In this document: positions 53,238 through 62,053 of the stretch, one piece after another
Position numbering within the stretch: position 1 is the stretch's first letter
Layout: each line of letters starts with the position of its first letter
Source: Polyangium fumosum
Lineage (GTDB): Bacteria; Myxococcota_A; Polyangia; Polyangiales; Polyangiaceae
DNA length: 64,000 nt
Direction: 5' to 3'
NCBI RefSeq assembly: GCF_005144585.1
Contig: NZ_SSMQ01000053.1
Coordinates: 1-64,000, forward strand
Made by a program: the position numbers and the translations under genes
Notes under the pieces: model-generated
What the model was told of the DNA's origin: nothing
Database searches by the model: none
What the model saw: the letters and a program-made list of their open reading frames with translations, nothing else

Positions 53238-54044
53238 ATGCAGCTCCGAGAAGCCATTCGCGCCGCGCGTCAGTGGGTTCCTTTCACCGCTCGCACCGTC
53301 GGGTATGGGACGATCTCGCTCACGCTCGGCCCGCTCACGCAGGATCACCGCGCGAGCCTGTGGGCAATGAAGCGCTGGTGCAAGTCGAGCGCGCGGGGGC
53401 TGCACATCGACGTCGACGCCACGGGGCTCGAGAACGTGCCCACCGACGGCGCGTACGTTTATGCCTCGAATCACCAGAGCCTGCTCGACATCCTTGTCCT
53501 CGGCGCGGTCCTCCCGGGGGATTTCAAGTGGGCCGCGAAGCGCGAGCTCATGAACATTCCTTTCCTCGGCTGGCACCTCAAGCTCGCGGGGCACGTCCCG
53601 GTCGAGCGTGGCGGCGGGCCCCGCGTCGCGGCCGAGGTCATCAAGCGGTTCACCGAGGTCCTCCAGCGCGGCAAGCCCCTGCTCATCTTCCCCGAGGGCA
53701 CGCGCAGCGAGGACGGCGTCCTCAAGGACTTCAAGATGGGGGGTTTTTACGCGGCCGTACGCGCCGGCGTCCCCGTCGTGCCCGTCGCGCTGGAGGGCGC
53801 GGGGCACCTCATGCAAAAGGGCGCCATCGACTCGGGCGACGGCAGCATGCGCCTCGTCCGCGTGCGTGTGGGCAAGCCGATTCAGCCGAGCACCACGGGC
53901 AAGGAATCCGCGCGCGTCGTCGACCTGCGCGACCGCACGCATGCGGCCGTCGCCGAGCTCCTCCTCGGGCTCGGCGGCCGCGTCGCCGACGCTCCGTCCA
54001 AAGAGAACGGGAGCGCGAACGCAGCCTCCTCGGCCGACTCCTGA
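53238..54044 (+). CDS. 1-acyl-sn-glycerol-3-phosphate acyltransferase (PlsC family)
   Basis: ATG 53238 gives 268 residues. The acyltransferase motifs are in order: NHQSLLD near residue 77 (the HX4D pair), GDFKWAAKRELMNIPFLGW, the VERGGG segment, and IFPEGTRSEDG near 151. A last motif GVPVVPVALEGAG follows. It acylates lysophosphatidic acid to phosphatidic acid at the inner membrane in phospholipid synthesis. The final 25 residues are polar and disordered. It stands alone. Confidence 0.87.
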   Translation: MQLREAIRAARQWVPFTARTVGYGTISLTLGPLTQDHRASLWAMKRWCKSSARGLHIDVDATGLENVPTDGAYVYASNHQSLLDILVLGAVLPGDFKWAAKRELMNIPFLGWHLKLAGHVPVERGGGPRVAAEVIKRFTEVLQRGKPLLIFPEGTRSEDGVLKDFKMGGFYAAVRAGVPVVPVALEGAGHLMQKGAIDSGDGSMRLVRVRVGKPIQPSTTGKESARVVDLRDRTHAAVAELLLGLGGRVADAPSKENGSANAASSADS

Positions 54045-54124
54045 CGCTCGCTCGCTCTTGACCCCGACGTGGGTCCCGATACCCTGAGAGCCTTCCTCGT
54101 TCCTTTGCTGGGTTAGGGGGGTTC

Positions 54125-55669
54125 ATGGCTTACGGGCTTTCGCGCTTCGTTTCTCGGCCATTGGCGGCGGCAGCGGTCCTCGTCCTCGCGGGGTGTGGGA
54201 TGCAGCCCGAAGAGGGGATCATCCCGAGCAACATGGGCGAGACGCCCGACGGTCCGATTCCCGACACGCCGGATCATCCGCCGCTCCCCGACCCGGACGC
54301 GCTCACGTGCAATCCGGACATCACCGTCGCGGCGGACAGCCGCGCGCTCGTCGTGCGGGATCCGTCTGTGCTCGCGCGATTCAGCCTCGAGCGGGTCCTG
54401 TCGCAGATCGTCTCGCTCGCGGGGGAGGACATCACGCCCGAGGAGCTCCTGCGGCGCCTCTTCGACGCGCAGAACGCCGCGGCCGAGGGGGTCTTCGCGG
54501 ACAACCCGCATTGCGACGATCTCGACAACGCCGCGTTCAAGAACGGCGCGGCCCTCTTCTGCCCGCGGGCCGAGGGGGCGCTCGCGTCGAGCGCGGGCCT
54601 CTTCGAGGCGGGCCACCCCGACTCGTTCGTGCCCGTGGCGATCGTCAATCGCTTCGACCTCACCCCGCAGTTCGGCTCGACCTGCGGCGAGCACCGCATC
54701 GTGTATGCGAAGACCTCGGGCCGCACGGACCCGGCGAACCGCGTCTTTTTGATCTTCGAGGCGGCGTTGCCGAACCCGTCGGGCTTCGAGGTCCTCTCGA
54801 GCTGCCGCCCCGTGGCCGAGGCGTGGGCGAGCCTCGGGGCCGAGGCGGATCTGGAGATTGTCGCGGACAAGCTCGAACAGCTCTTCTTCACGGGCCTGCC
54901 GGGCTTCCCCCCGGTCGTCCACCCCGACCATTACGGCGCCGTCTCCTCCGAGAGTGATCCCTACAGCGGCTCGCACGGCCAGGTGCGCGTGAGCCAGCAG
55001 ATGCAGGTGCCCTGGGAGATGCGCGAATATCACCTGAAGCGGTTGCTGCCGGGGGCGATGAAGCTTGCGCTCAGGTTCCAGCCCGTCACGGTCAAGAACA
55101 ACCCCCTGCCGGATCTCTTCGATGGCGCGAACGACACGGAGACCGCGGTGAGCTTCCGGAGCGAGTTCGTCAATATGAGCCTGTGGGATCTCGGGCAGAA
55201 GGAGCTCCCCAAGGTCCGCATGCAGACCGGCAAGCAATTCAACATGGGCGAGAGCGTCGTCTCCGGGGACGCCTCCGTCGATTATGCGTCCCGCGCCATC
55301 GGCGTCGCGGGCGCCGATTTCGCGTCGGAGATCCAGACCTCGATCGACGCCTTGGGCCTGAACCTGGATTGCCCCCCGGGGGATCCGCTCACGGCCGAAT
55401 CGGTCCTGCACCGCGCGACGTCGCTCACCTGCGCCGGTTGCCATGCGCCGCAGCGCTTCCTCGGCCCGGATCGGTCGCTCGGGTGCGGGCTCTCGTTCCC
55501 GTCGACGCTCGGCGAGGTGCACATCGACGAGAACGGCACGCTCTCGCAAGCGCTCACGGACGTGTTCTTGCCGCGGCGCGCGGAGGTCCTCTCGATGTTC
55601 CTCCAGGCGTGCGACGTCGAGGCCATCAAGGACAACCTCGAACCAGGCGAGGCCGCCATTCCGAAGTGA
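54125..55669 (+). CDS. Lipoprotein with CXXCH heme-binding motif
   Basis: A 514-residue lipoprotein (signal ends LVLAGC, Cys24), then a Pro/Asp-rich linker to residue 60. A large region I cannot assign follows (VPVAIVNRFDLTPQFGSTCG, HRIVYAKTSGRTDPANRVFL, MREYHLKRLLPGAMKLALRF). Near residue 435 the sequence is SLTCAGCHAPQRFLG, a c-type cytochrome heme-attachment motif CXXCH. One heme at most; a distal Met or His is not obvious. This arrangement occurs in a group of myxobacterial outer-membrane lipoproteins of unknown role, from memory. Convergent with the next gene. Confidence 0.65.
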   Translation: MAYGLSRFVSRPLAAAAVLVLAGCGMQPEEGIIPSNMGETPDGPIPDTPDHPPLPDPDALTCNPDITVAADSRALVVRDPSVLARFSLERVLSQIVSLAGEDITPEELLRRLFDAQNAAAEGVFADNPHCDDLDNAAFKNGAALFCPRAEGALASSAGLFEAGHPDSFVPVAIVNRFDLTPQFGSTCGEHRIVYAKTSGRTDPANRVFLIFEAALPNPSGFEVLSSCRPVAEAWASLGAEADLEIVADKLEQLFFTGLPGFPPVVHPDHYGAVSSESDPYSGSHGQVRVSQQMQVPWEMREYHLKRLLPGAMKLALRFQPVTVKNNPLPDLFDGANDTETAVSFRSEFVNMSLWDLGQKELPKVRMQTGKQFNMGESVVSGDASVDYASRAIGVAGADFASEIQTSIDALGLNLDCPPGDPLTAESVLHRATSLTCAGCHAPQRFLGPDRSLGCGLSFPSTLGEVHIDENGTLSQALTDVFLPRRAEVLSMFLQACDVEAIKDNLEPGEAAIPK

Positions 55670-55678
55670 CGGTCCGCC

Positions 55679-56173
55679 TCACTTCGAGCCGCACGGCCCC
55701 ACGTTCCCCGAACCGAAATAATACTGGCTGATCCCCTCGCCGCACGGGCACTTCACCGCGCCCATCTCCGCGACGAGACACGCGACCACCTCGTCGTTGG
55801 GCTCCTCCATCCCGATCACCTCGACGCACCCGCCGGGGCCCATCCGCACCTCCAGCCAGCCGTTCGTCTTGCAGCCCGAGGCCGTCTGGCATTCTTTCGC
55901 CGTCGCGGCGACCCAGTCCTCGAATGCGCAGGGAAAATCGTTCGAGCCGACGCATTCGCCCGTGGGCCGCTCGGCGCAGAGCGGATGGGCGTCGCTGCCG
56001 AGGCCGCTGTCGAGCTCGGGGATGCCGCCGGCGTCGAATTCGGGGGGACGGTCGATGCCCGATCCGTCGGGTTCGTCGCGGAGGTCGGCGTGCCTCGTGC
56101 AGGCGAGCGGCGCGGCCGTGGCGCCGAGGGCCGCGGCGGCGAGCACGACGGGGGCGAGCTGGGGGAATTTCAC
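55679..56173 (-). CDS. Small Cys-rich lipoprotein
   Basis: A 164-residue protein with a long signal ending AAPLAC (Cys25). An acidic linker follows (DEPDGSGIDRPPEFDAGG), then a domain with eight or so cysteines (PLCAERPTGECVGSNDFPCA, KECQTASGC, GGCVEV, VACLVAE, VKCPCGEG, GPCGSK), likely disulfide-bonded in the periplasm. No known motif. It overlaps the upstream lipoprotein gene by 4 bp and belongs to the minus-strand run 59.5 to 55.7 kb. Confidence 0.65.
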   Translation of the reverse strand: MKFPQLAPVVLAAAALGATAAPLACTRHADLRDEPDGSGIDRPPEFDAGGIPELDSGLGSDAHPLCAERPTGECVGSNDFPCAFEDWVAATAKECQTASGCKTNGWLEVRMGPGGCVEVIGMEEPNDEVVACLVAEMGAVKCPCGEGISQYYFGSGNVGPCGSK

Positions 56174-56559
56174 GGCACGCGCTCCTGCTCTTTTTTCGTG
56201 AGCGTCCGGAACCAGACGATTCGATGGGGCGACAACGTGACCACCGTGTCCGGCTCGATCCGGATGAGCTCGCGGATCGGGAGATCGGGGTCCTTGGAAA
56301 GCTCGCGCGCCTCCTCGTAGGTCGCGGGGCGGGCGTCGTGGACCGTCATGAACAGGAGCCGCGCGTCCTCGAATTGCAGGCGATCGAGGATCCGGACGAG
56401 CGTGAGCTCGCCCGGCTCGTCATACCCCTCCACGGCCACGAAGGCGCCGGGCGTATCGATGCGGGCTTCGGGCGGGGTCAAACCGTCCGACGCGCAACCG
56501 GCCACGAGGGCGGCGCTCGCCCACCCGAGACAGAGGTTCTGGAGCTTTGCTCGCAACAA
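56170..56559 (-). CDS. Small lipoprotein
   Basis: A 129-residue protein with a lipoprotein signal ending ALVAGC (Cys22). The mature part is one small domain (PGAFVAVEGYDEPGELTLVR, LQFEDARLLFMTVHDARPAT, IEPDTVVTLSPHRIVWFRTL) that could be a two-layer fold; not recognised. Its stop overlaps the next gene by 4 bp and its start is 12 bp after the end of the TSP3/OmpA operon partner. Confidence 0.62.
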   Translation of the reverse strand: MLRAKLQNLCLGWASAALVAGCASDGLTPPEARIDTPGAFVAVEGYDEPGELTLVRILDRLQFEDARLLFMTVHDARPATYEEARELSKDPDLPIRELIRIEPDTVVTLSPHRIVWFRTLTKKEQERVP

Positions 56560-56571
56560 GGTCGCCTCCCT

Positions 56572-57825
56572 TCAGAAGCCGAGGGTGATACCCGCGCTCG
56601 GCGCGAGCACGAGCGCGCCGAACGGGAACACGGCATGCGCCGCGATCTCCACGAAGGCCGCCCGGCGGCTCTCCCACGCGAACGCGAGGCCCGCCCCGGC
56701 GCCCACGAAGCCGTCGCCCGCGCGTTTCCAGACCGTGACCTCCTGCTCCAGGTCATTGCCGCCCTGGTAGGGCGGGGCGAGCGGGTTTTCCCGCACGACC
56801 GTGCGTCCTTTCAGGTCGACCATCGCGTAGCCGCCGGTGACGAACGTATAAGGCCGGGGCCCCGAGCGGGCGAAGAGGTCGTCGCCGAACCAATGGGTCG
56901 CGCGGGCGGCGAAGGAGAACGGCACGAACGCCGTGCCCTCGCGCGGCGTGGGACCTTCGCCGAAGAAGGCCCAGCCGAGCCGCAGGCCGAGCGTCGTGTC
57001 GTAATGGATGAGCCGCTCGAATCCGACGACGACCCGCGTCGGCCCGAGGCCCCCGGACGGAGGCGTGTTCGTCTGCACCGCCGTGCCCGTGTATTGCGCG
57101 TCGTCCGCGCGGAAACAGGCGTACCCCTCGTTTTCCTGCGAATACAGGCTGCACACGCCCGCCGTGGCAAAGGCGCCCACGTCTTGCTGCACGCCGAGGG
57201 AGAACCAGTTCTTGCGCCGATCGACCCGCTCGCAGAACCCGCGCCAGCTACACGTCGTGCCGCCCTCGCAATCGGCGTCCGACTGGCAGGCGATCTCCAC
57301 GACACGTTCGCTCGGGCAACCGAGCAGACCCGCGGGACAATCGGCCGGATCGGGGCATTTCGCGCCCTTCCCCTCGCCGGGCTCGAGCACGGTGTCGTGC
57401 TTGATGGTCACGAGGTAGGGCCGCGCGCGGGACGCGCCCGTCGCGATCACGCGGCCCTCGGCGTCGTGGACACGAAGGTAGTAGCGGAGATCCCCGGTGA
57501 CGGTGCTGATCTCCAGGCAAGGGATCGCGCCCTCGTACCTGGCGCCGCTCCGCCGCAGTTCGAGCGCGGTCCAGTCCGGATCCCCCCAGAGCCGGTAATG
57601 CACGAGCACGCGGCGGGCGCGGAGCGCGATGTCGATCGGGAGATCGATCGCAATGGGAACGGCGCGCAAGATGCCCTGCTCGGCCGTCCGCTCCAGCGTC
57701 GGGTTGTGCAGCACCTCGGGGCCCATCGTGTCCCGATCCTCGGCCGGCTCCTCGGCCCGGCCCGCGCCCGATACCGAGGCGAGCGCGAGCGCGGCGAGCG
57801 CGAAGAGCCCTCGCGCGCGGCTCAT
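56572..57825 (-). CDS. Outer-membrane-associated beta-rich protein
   Basis: ATG 57825 overlaps the OmpA gene stop by 4 bp and gives 417 residues. The signal peptide is MSRARGLFALAALALASVSG. Residues 30-140 form a soluble beta domain (RRVLVHYRLWGDPDWTALEL), then a Cys-rich linker of EGF-like spacing (KCPDPADCPAGLLGCP, CQSDADCEGGTTCSWRGFCE). The last 220 residues have alternating amphipathic strands ending in aromatic or hydrophobic residues (WFSLGVQQDVGAFATAG, LGLRLGWAFFGEGP, AGAGLAFAWESRR, APSAGITLGF), as in an outer-membrane barrel with a terminal Phe. It probably works with the OmpA-type protein. Confidence 0.65.
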   Translation of the reverse strand: MSRARGLFALAALALASVSGAGRAEEPAEDRDTMGPEVLHNPTLERTAEQGILRAVPIAIDLPIDIALRARRVLVHYRLWGDPDWTALELRRSGARYEGAIPCLEISTVTGDLRYYLRVHDAEGRVIATGASRARPYLVTIKHDTVLEPGEGKGAKCPDPADCPAGLLGCPSERVVEIACQSDADCEGGTTCSWRGFCERVDRRKNWFSLGVQQDVGAFATAGVCSLYSQENEGYACFRADDAQYTGTAVQTNTPPSGGLGPTRVVVGFERLIHYDTTLGLRLGWAFFGEGPTPREGTAFVPFSFAARATHWFGDDLFARSGPRPYTFVTGGYAMVDLKGRTVVRENPLAPPYQGGNDLEQEVTVWKRAGDGFVGAGAGLAFAWESRRAAFVEIAAHAVFPFGALVLAPSAGITLGF

Positions 57826-59492
57826 TTCGCCCCTCCCGCCGCGGGGTTGCTTGCGTCCTTCGTGACCGGCTTCTTTTCGAGGATCCGGAACTCGACGCGC
57901 CGGTTTTTGCCGCGGCCCTCCTCGGTGGTGTTGTCCGCGATGGGCTTGTCCGACCCGTACCCCTTGGGCACGAGCCGAGCGCGGGCGATCCCACGCCGGA
58001 CGAGCCATTCGACCACGCTCTCGGCGCGGTCTTGCCCGAGCTTGCGGTTCACGTCGGGCGTGCCGGTGTCGTCCGTGTGGCCTTGCACCTCGATGCGCGT
58101 GACCTCCGGGTGATCCGTGAGCACCCGCGCGACCTCGCCGAGCACGCCGTCGCTCTCCGGCCGGAGGACGGCCGTGCCGGTCTCGAATTGCACCTGCTGG
58201 GAGATCACGATCTCCTGCTCGGCGAGCGAAGCGACGGGCGGCGGCTCGGGCTCCTTTGGCTTCGGGCAGCCATTGCCCGCGGGAGGCTTCGGGCCTGGCT
58301 CCGTGGGGCAAGCGTCTTTCTTGTCGGGCACGCCGTCCTCGTCCGTGTCCTTGGGGCAGCCGTGTGTCTTGCGCACGAACGTGGCCTCGCCCGCGGCGCG
58401 CGGGCAAGCGTCGTTCTCGTCGGGGACCGCGTCCCCATCGTAATCGGGCGGAGGTTCGGGGCAGCCGTGCAGGAGGGGATCGCCCGATTCCACGCCGACG
58501 AGGTCGAGACACGCATCGGATTTGTCCGGAATGCCGTCGCTGTCGCGATCCGGCGGCGGTTTGGCTTTTACGGGTGCATACCCGAGGAGCGCGAGCACCC
58601 GCACGTCGGCGCTGCCCGCGCCGCGGCCGAGGCCCGGGCCCATGGCGAGGCCGATTTCGAGGGGTCCGCCGGTGATGCGGTAATGCCCGGTGACGAGGGC
58701 GTGCGCGACGGTGGCGCGAGGGTCGAAGAGGCGGGCGCCGCCGAGGAAGGGGAGATCGGCGGAGAGTTCGCCGCCGAGGGTGAGGGTGCGGGCGCCATCG
58801 ACGAAGAAGCCGCCGGCGAGGCCCAAGGTGAGGGAGGTGGCGACGCGGGTCGGCAAGACCCCGGGGAGCGCGACGGCGGGGCGGGTGCGGAGGCCGCCGG
58901 AAAACGCGCCGTGGAGGCGCTTGCCGGTGGCTTCCGCGACGAGGGCGAAGCGCGCGCGGACGGCGCCATCGCCGGCGTAGCCATCGGTGCCGGTGGGGAG
59001 CCAGAGAGAGGCGGAGAGGCCGAGGGCCGCGCCCTGGCCAGCTTCGTCGAGGCCCCCGGCGAGGCGGACGCGGGCGCCCATGCGGAGGTCGCCGAGGGCG
59101 GCGCCGACGGCGGCGCGGGGGAAGGCGTCGCCGGAAGGGGGCGTGCTGCCGGCCTGGGTGAGGGAGAAGGGGACGTCGAGGGAGACGGTGGCCCGGTAGA
59201 AGAGGGAGAGGGACGCGAGGGCGTGGAAGTAGGTTTGATCGGAGATGACGGGGTCGAGCTCGTCGTTGGGGTTGCGGAGGACGAGGGGGCGGCGGGCGTA
59301 ATCGAGGAGGAGGCGCGCCGAGGGGAGGAGGTGGCCGCGGACGTCAGCGTGTTCGACGAGGAAGGCGCGATCGCCGGCAGGGGCAGGCTCGGCGGCGAGG
59401 GACGGGGTGTCGTCGGCAGAGGCGGGGGGCGCAGGGAGGAGCGCGAGGGCCGGGAGGAGGAGGAACGGGAGGAGGCGCGGCCAGGGTGGCAC
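57822..59492 (-). CDS. OmpA-family protein with thrombospondin type 3 repeats
   Basis: A GTG at 59492 gives 556 residues with a signal peptide (LLPFLLLPALALLPAPPASA); no clear ribosome site, so the start is uncertain. Residues 40-320 form a barrel-like region (LASLSLFYRATVSLDVPFSL, TLGLAGGFFVDGARTLTLGG). Residues 330-420 hold TSP3 calcium loops (DRDSDGIPDKSDACLD, DYDGDAVPDENDACPR, DTDEDGVPDKKDACPT). The C-terminal OmpA domain binds peptidoglycan: IEVQGHTDDTGTPDVNRKLG with Asp/Arg ligands, ARLVPKGYGSDKP, GRGKNRRVEFRIL. This order, barrel-TSP3-OmpA, is common in myxobacteria. It heads a four-gene minus-strand run to 55679. Confidence 0.85.
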   Translation of the reverse strand: MPPWPRLLPFLLLPALALLPAPPASADDTPSLAAEPAPAGDRAFLVEHADVRGHLLPSARLLLDYARRPLVLRNPNDELDPVISDQTYFHALASLSLFYRATVSLDVPFSLTQAGSTPPSGDAFPRAAVGAALGDLRMGARVRLAGGLDEAGQGAALGLSASLWLPTGTDGYAGDGAVRARFALVAEATGKRLHGAFSGGLRTRPAVALPGVLPTRVATSLTLGLAGGFFVDGARTLTLGGELSADLPFLGGARLFDPRATVAHALVTGHYRITGGPLEIGLAMGPGLGRGAGSADVRVLALLGYAPVKAKPPPDRDSDGIPDKSDACLDLVGVESGDPLLHGCPEPPPDYDGDAVPDENDACPRAAGEATFVRKTHGCPKDTDEDGVPDKKDACPTEPGPKPPAGNGCPKPKEPEPPPVASLAEQEIVISQQVQFETGTAVLRPESDGVLGEVARVLTDHPEVTRIEVQGHTDDTGTPDVNRKLGQDRAESVVEWLVRRGIARARLVPKGYGSDKPIADNTTEEGRGKNRRVEFRILEKKPVTKDASNPAAGGAK

Positions 59493-60123
59493 GAGGGGGG
59501 ACGGTAGGCGGGGGGCAGGGAGAGGGTCAAGGGGAGGAAGCGGAGGCTGCTGCAGCAGCCGCAGCGGCAGCTCAAGCCGCTGCCGCCCCCGCCCACAGCC
59601 GCCTCCGCGTCTCCAAACGTCCCACCCCCCTCGCGCCATCGTCGCTTGCGGCCGTTCGAACGTTCGAATACCCACGCGGCACCGTCTCCTGTGGCTCTCC
59701 TGCCGTTCGATCCCCTTCGCGTCACCGTCGCTCGCGGGTGTTCGAACGTTCGAACACCCACGCGTCATCGTCTCCTGTGGCCCTCCCGCCGTTCGATCCC
59801 CCTCGCGTCACCGTCGCTCGTGGCTCTCCAAGCGTTCGAACACCCACGCGTCACGCGCGCTTGCTGCCCTTCGAACGTTCGACCCCTCGCACGCGACAGA
59901 TTCCGCCGCGAAACGCAGCGCGCCCCTGCCCAGGCGACGCGGGGAAGCTCGGCGTCGAGGCCGAAGGACCACGCGCGGTCGCCACGTGTCCCCAGGTAGA
60001 AGATTGCGTCCTGGTGGAAATGCGCCGTGTCGTTGGATTCTCGACGGGACACATGGAACGCTTGATCTCCTGCGCGAATCTTTTTAGTGTGACTGAAGGG
60101 GGCCGTACTGGAGGAGGTACACA
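59493..60123. other. 631-bp divergent intergenic region with tandem repeats
   Basis: It separates the OmpA gene (minus) from the SnoaL-like gene (plus). No gene is supported; all open frames across it are made by the repeats. It holds the 86-bp tandem repeat and, at 60081-60123, an AT-richer stretch (tttttagtgtgactg) before the SnoaL-like start, with AGGAGG at 60111-60116. Confidence 0.6.
59641..59895. repeat. 86-bp tandem repeat with TTCGAACGTTCGAA palindromes
   Basis: Two full 86-bp units start at 59641 and 59727 (GTCGCT-GCGG...CGCGTCACC), and a partial, altered third starts at 59813. Each carries a 13-14 bp palindrome TTCGAACGTTCGAA (59655-59668, 59741-59754, and 59870-59882 one base short). 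In unit 2 the palindrome extends to 20 bp (GTGTTCGAACGTTCGAACAC, 59738-59757). A decayed further unit may precede 59641. Confidence 0.8.
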
Positions 60124-60744
60124 ATGGAGCAGAGCAGCCGTTCGGGGTCACGGGCTTCTTGGGGGCGCGTCGGAGCTGCGTTGTGCGCGGGGGCCATTGC
60201 CGCGAGCGCCTTGGGGGCGGCGACGCCTGCCGAGGGCGGCCATCCCGGGGGCGGGCATGGGAATGCCGGGGGGCAAGGGCTCGCGCGCCTCCTCGACGAG
60301 GCTGAAATCGAAAAGCTGACCTACTGTTATGCCGCCGGGACCGACGCCATCGGGCGCGGCGAGCTGGAGGTGGGCCGGGGCCTGTACCAGAAATGCTTCA
60401 CGCCGAACGCCGTGCTGGAGGCCTATTACCCCGGTGACGACCCCAATGGCCCCCCGAGCCTGACCTCCAATCCCACCGCGTGGGCCGACGTCGCGAACAA
60501 CGAGTTCACCACGAACGGCTACGTCTCGACGCAGCACTTGAACGGCAATGTCGTGATCAACGTGCAGGGGAACACGGCGACGATGTCGACCTACCTCACC
60601 GCGACCCACGTCGTGGATCCTTCCGGTATCGTCGACCTGGCGCACGGGACCTACGAGGACATCGTCGTGCGTACGCCCCACGGCTGGAAGATCGCAAAAC
60701 GGACGCTGCGCCTGCTCACCTACATGCGCGTCCAATCGCCCTGA
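60124..60744 (+). CDS. Secreted SnoaL/NTF2-like protein
   Basis: ATG 60124, with AGGAGG 7 bp upstream, gives 206 residues. A signal peptide (VGAALCAGAIAASALGAATP) and a His/Gly-rich linker (GGHPGGGHGNAGG) precede an NTF2-like cone fold: LLDEAEIEKLTYCYAAGTDA, CFTPNAVLEAYYPGDD, STQHLNGNVVINVQGNTATM, THVVDP and YEDIVVRTPHGWKIAKRTLR. This is the SnoaL_4-type layout, often enzymes or binding proteins for hydrophobic ligands. Periplasmic role and ligand unknown. A pair of hairpins follows its stop. Confidence 0.75.
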   Translation: MEQSSRSGSRASWGRVGAALCAGAIAASALGAATPAEGGHPGGGHGNAGGQGLARLLDEAEIEKLTYCYAAGTDAIGRGELEVGRGLYQKCFTPNAVLEAYYPGDDPNGPPSLTSNPTAWADVANNEFTTNGYVSTQHLNGNVVINVQGNTATMSTYLTATHVVDPSGIVDLAHGTYEDIVVRTPHGWKIAKRTLRLLTYMRVQSP

Positions 60745-60754
60745 CCCAGCATCC

Positions 60755-60788
60755 AACCCCGGGGGGGTTCGGGTTGTCTCGGGACAAC
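60755..60788 (+). terminator. Paired hairpins after the SnoaL-like gene
   Basis: AACCCC-GGG-GGGGTT at 60755-60769 and GTTGTC-TCGG-GACAAC at 60773-60788 follow the stop by 11 bp. No U-run. They lie in the 78-bp gap before the PAS-STAS gene and could end transcription in part. Confidence 0.35.
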
Positions 60789-60822
60789 GCCGAGCACGGC
60801 ACGCGCGGATGAGGTTCGCCCC

Positions 60823-62034
60823 ATGTCTCCCATGCACGACGAGCACAAGATCCAATTCGAGCACTTCTTCGAGACGTCCAGGGACCTGCTCTGCGTGCTG
60901 AGTGGCGAGGGGCGGCTGATCCGCACCAACGAGACGTTTCGGAGCACGCTCGGGTATACGGAGTCCTCCCTCGTGGGCGCGGAGCTCACCCGGCTCGTGC
61001 ATCCCGACGAAGCCGCGCCGCTCTCCGCGTTCCTGCGCCCGCGCGAGGAGGGAGACGCGTCATTGAAGCTCGACGCGGGGTTCCTGCACCGGGATTTGAG
61101 CTACCGGACGCTGCTCTTTTCGTTTCGCCGCGTGGCCGGTGATACGAAGGTCTACGGGGCCGGGCTCGAGGTCGAGGCGCAGGAACCCGTGGACGAATGG
61201 GAGAGGCGGCGGGATCTCCTCCAGAAGATGCAAGCGACGGGGCGCGTCGGGGGATGGGACGTGGATTGCACGACGGGACGCCAGTTCTGGACCGAGGAGA
61301 CGTACCGGATCCACGAGGTGCCGATCGGATTCAATCCGAACGTGGACAATGGGATCTCGTTTTACGCGCCGGAACACCAGTCGATCATCACGGAGGCCTT
61401 CGGCGCCTGCGTGGGCGAGGGCAAGCCCTACGATCTGGAGTTGCAGATCGTCACCGCGAAGGGCCGCAGGCTCTGGGTGCGCACCGCGGGCACGGCGGTG
61501 ATGGAGAACGGGAAGGTGACCCGGGTCATCGGGGCCTTCCAGGACATCGACGATTTCAAGCGCCGCGAGAACGAGGTCGAAGAGAAGCTCGCGATCATCG
61601 CGCAGCAGCGGTCGGAGATTCACGCGCTCTCCGTGCCGGTCATTCAGGTATGGGACGACGTCCTCGCGCTGCCGGTCGTCGGCGGGCTCGACGAGGCGCG
61701 CGCGTCCGAAATCACGACGCGGCTGCTCGACGCGGTCGTGTCGACCCGAGCGCGGTTCGCGATCCTGGACCTGACCGGGGTGGAGGCCGTGGACGCGGGG
61801 ACGGCGGAGCGGCTCTCGGGCATCCTCCGCGCCATTCAGCTCCTCGGGGCGGAGGGGCTCGTCACGGGGATCCGGCCCGCCGTGGCGCAGACCTTCACGT
61901 GCCTCGCCACAGGGTTCGCGGGCGCGAGGACGCTCAGCAACCTGCGCGAGGCCATCAAGGTATGCATGCGGGGGAGCGCGCGGCGCATCGACACGCGGCA
62001 GGGCCCTGTCGAGAAGCTGCCACGCGTGCGGTAG
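60823..62034 (+). CDS. PAS-STAS signalling protein (RsbR-like)
   Basis: A 403-residue cytoplasmic protein. PAS 1 is at about 10-120 (EHFFETSRDLLCVLSGEGRL, LGYTESSLVGAELTRLVHPD). PAS 2 with PAC is at about 130-245 (GFNPNVDNGISFYAPEHQ, ELQIVTAKGRRLWVRTAGTA, VIGAFQDIDDFKRRENEVEE). A STAS domain follows at about 265-385 (IHALSVPVIQVWDDVLALPV, FAILDLTGVEAVDAGTAERL, TGIRPAVAQTFTCLA). In RsbR proteins a Thr or Ser after the LDLTG strand is phosphorylated; here D-A-G-T-A offers a Thr. It is likely a sensor in a partner-switch or stressosome-like path. No partner kinase gene is in the window. Confidence 0.85.
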   Translation: MSPMHDEHKIQFEHFFETSRDLLCVLSGEGRLIRTNETFRSTLGYTESSLVGAELTRLVHPDEAAPLSAFLRPREEGDASLKLDAGFLHRDLSYRTLLFSFRRVAGDTKVYGAGLEVEAQEPVDEWERRRDLLQKMQATGRVGGWDVDCTTGRQFWTEETYRIHEVPIGFNPNVDNGISFYAPEHQSIITEAFGACVGEGKPYDLELQIVTAKGRRLWVRTAGTAVMENGKVTRVIGAFQDIDDFKRRENEVEEKLAIIAQQRSEIHALSVPVIQVWDDVLALPVVGGLDEARASEITTRLLDAVVSTRARFAILDLTGVEAVDAGTAERLSGILRAIQLLGAEGLVTGIRPAVAQTFTCLATGFAGARTLSNLREAIKVCMRGSARRIDTRQGPVEKLPRVR

Positions 62035-62053
62035 CCCGGCGATTCGTGTCCTT

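Noticed and set aside
59641-59895. CRISPR array
   Set aside because: Units are direct tandem copies of 86 bp without unique spacers, and no cas genes are in the window.
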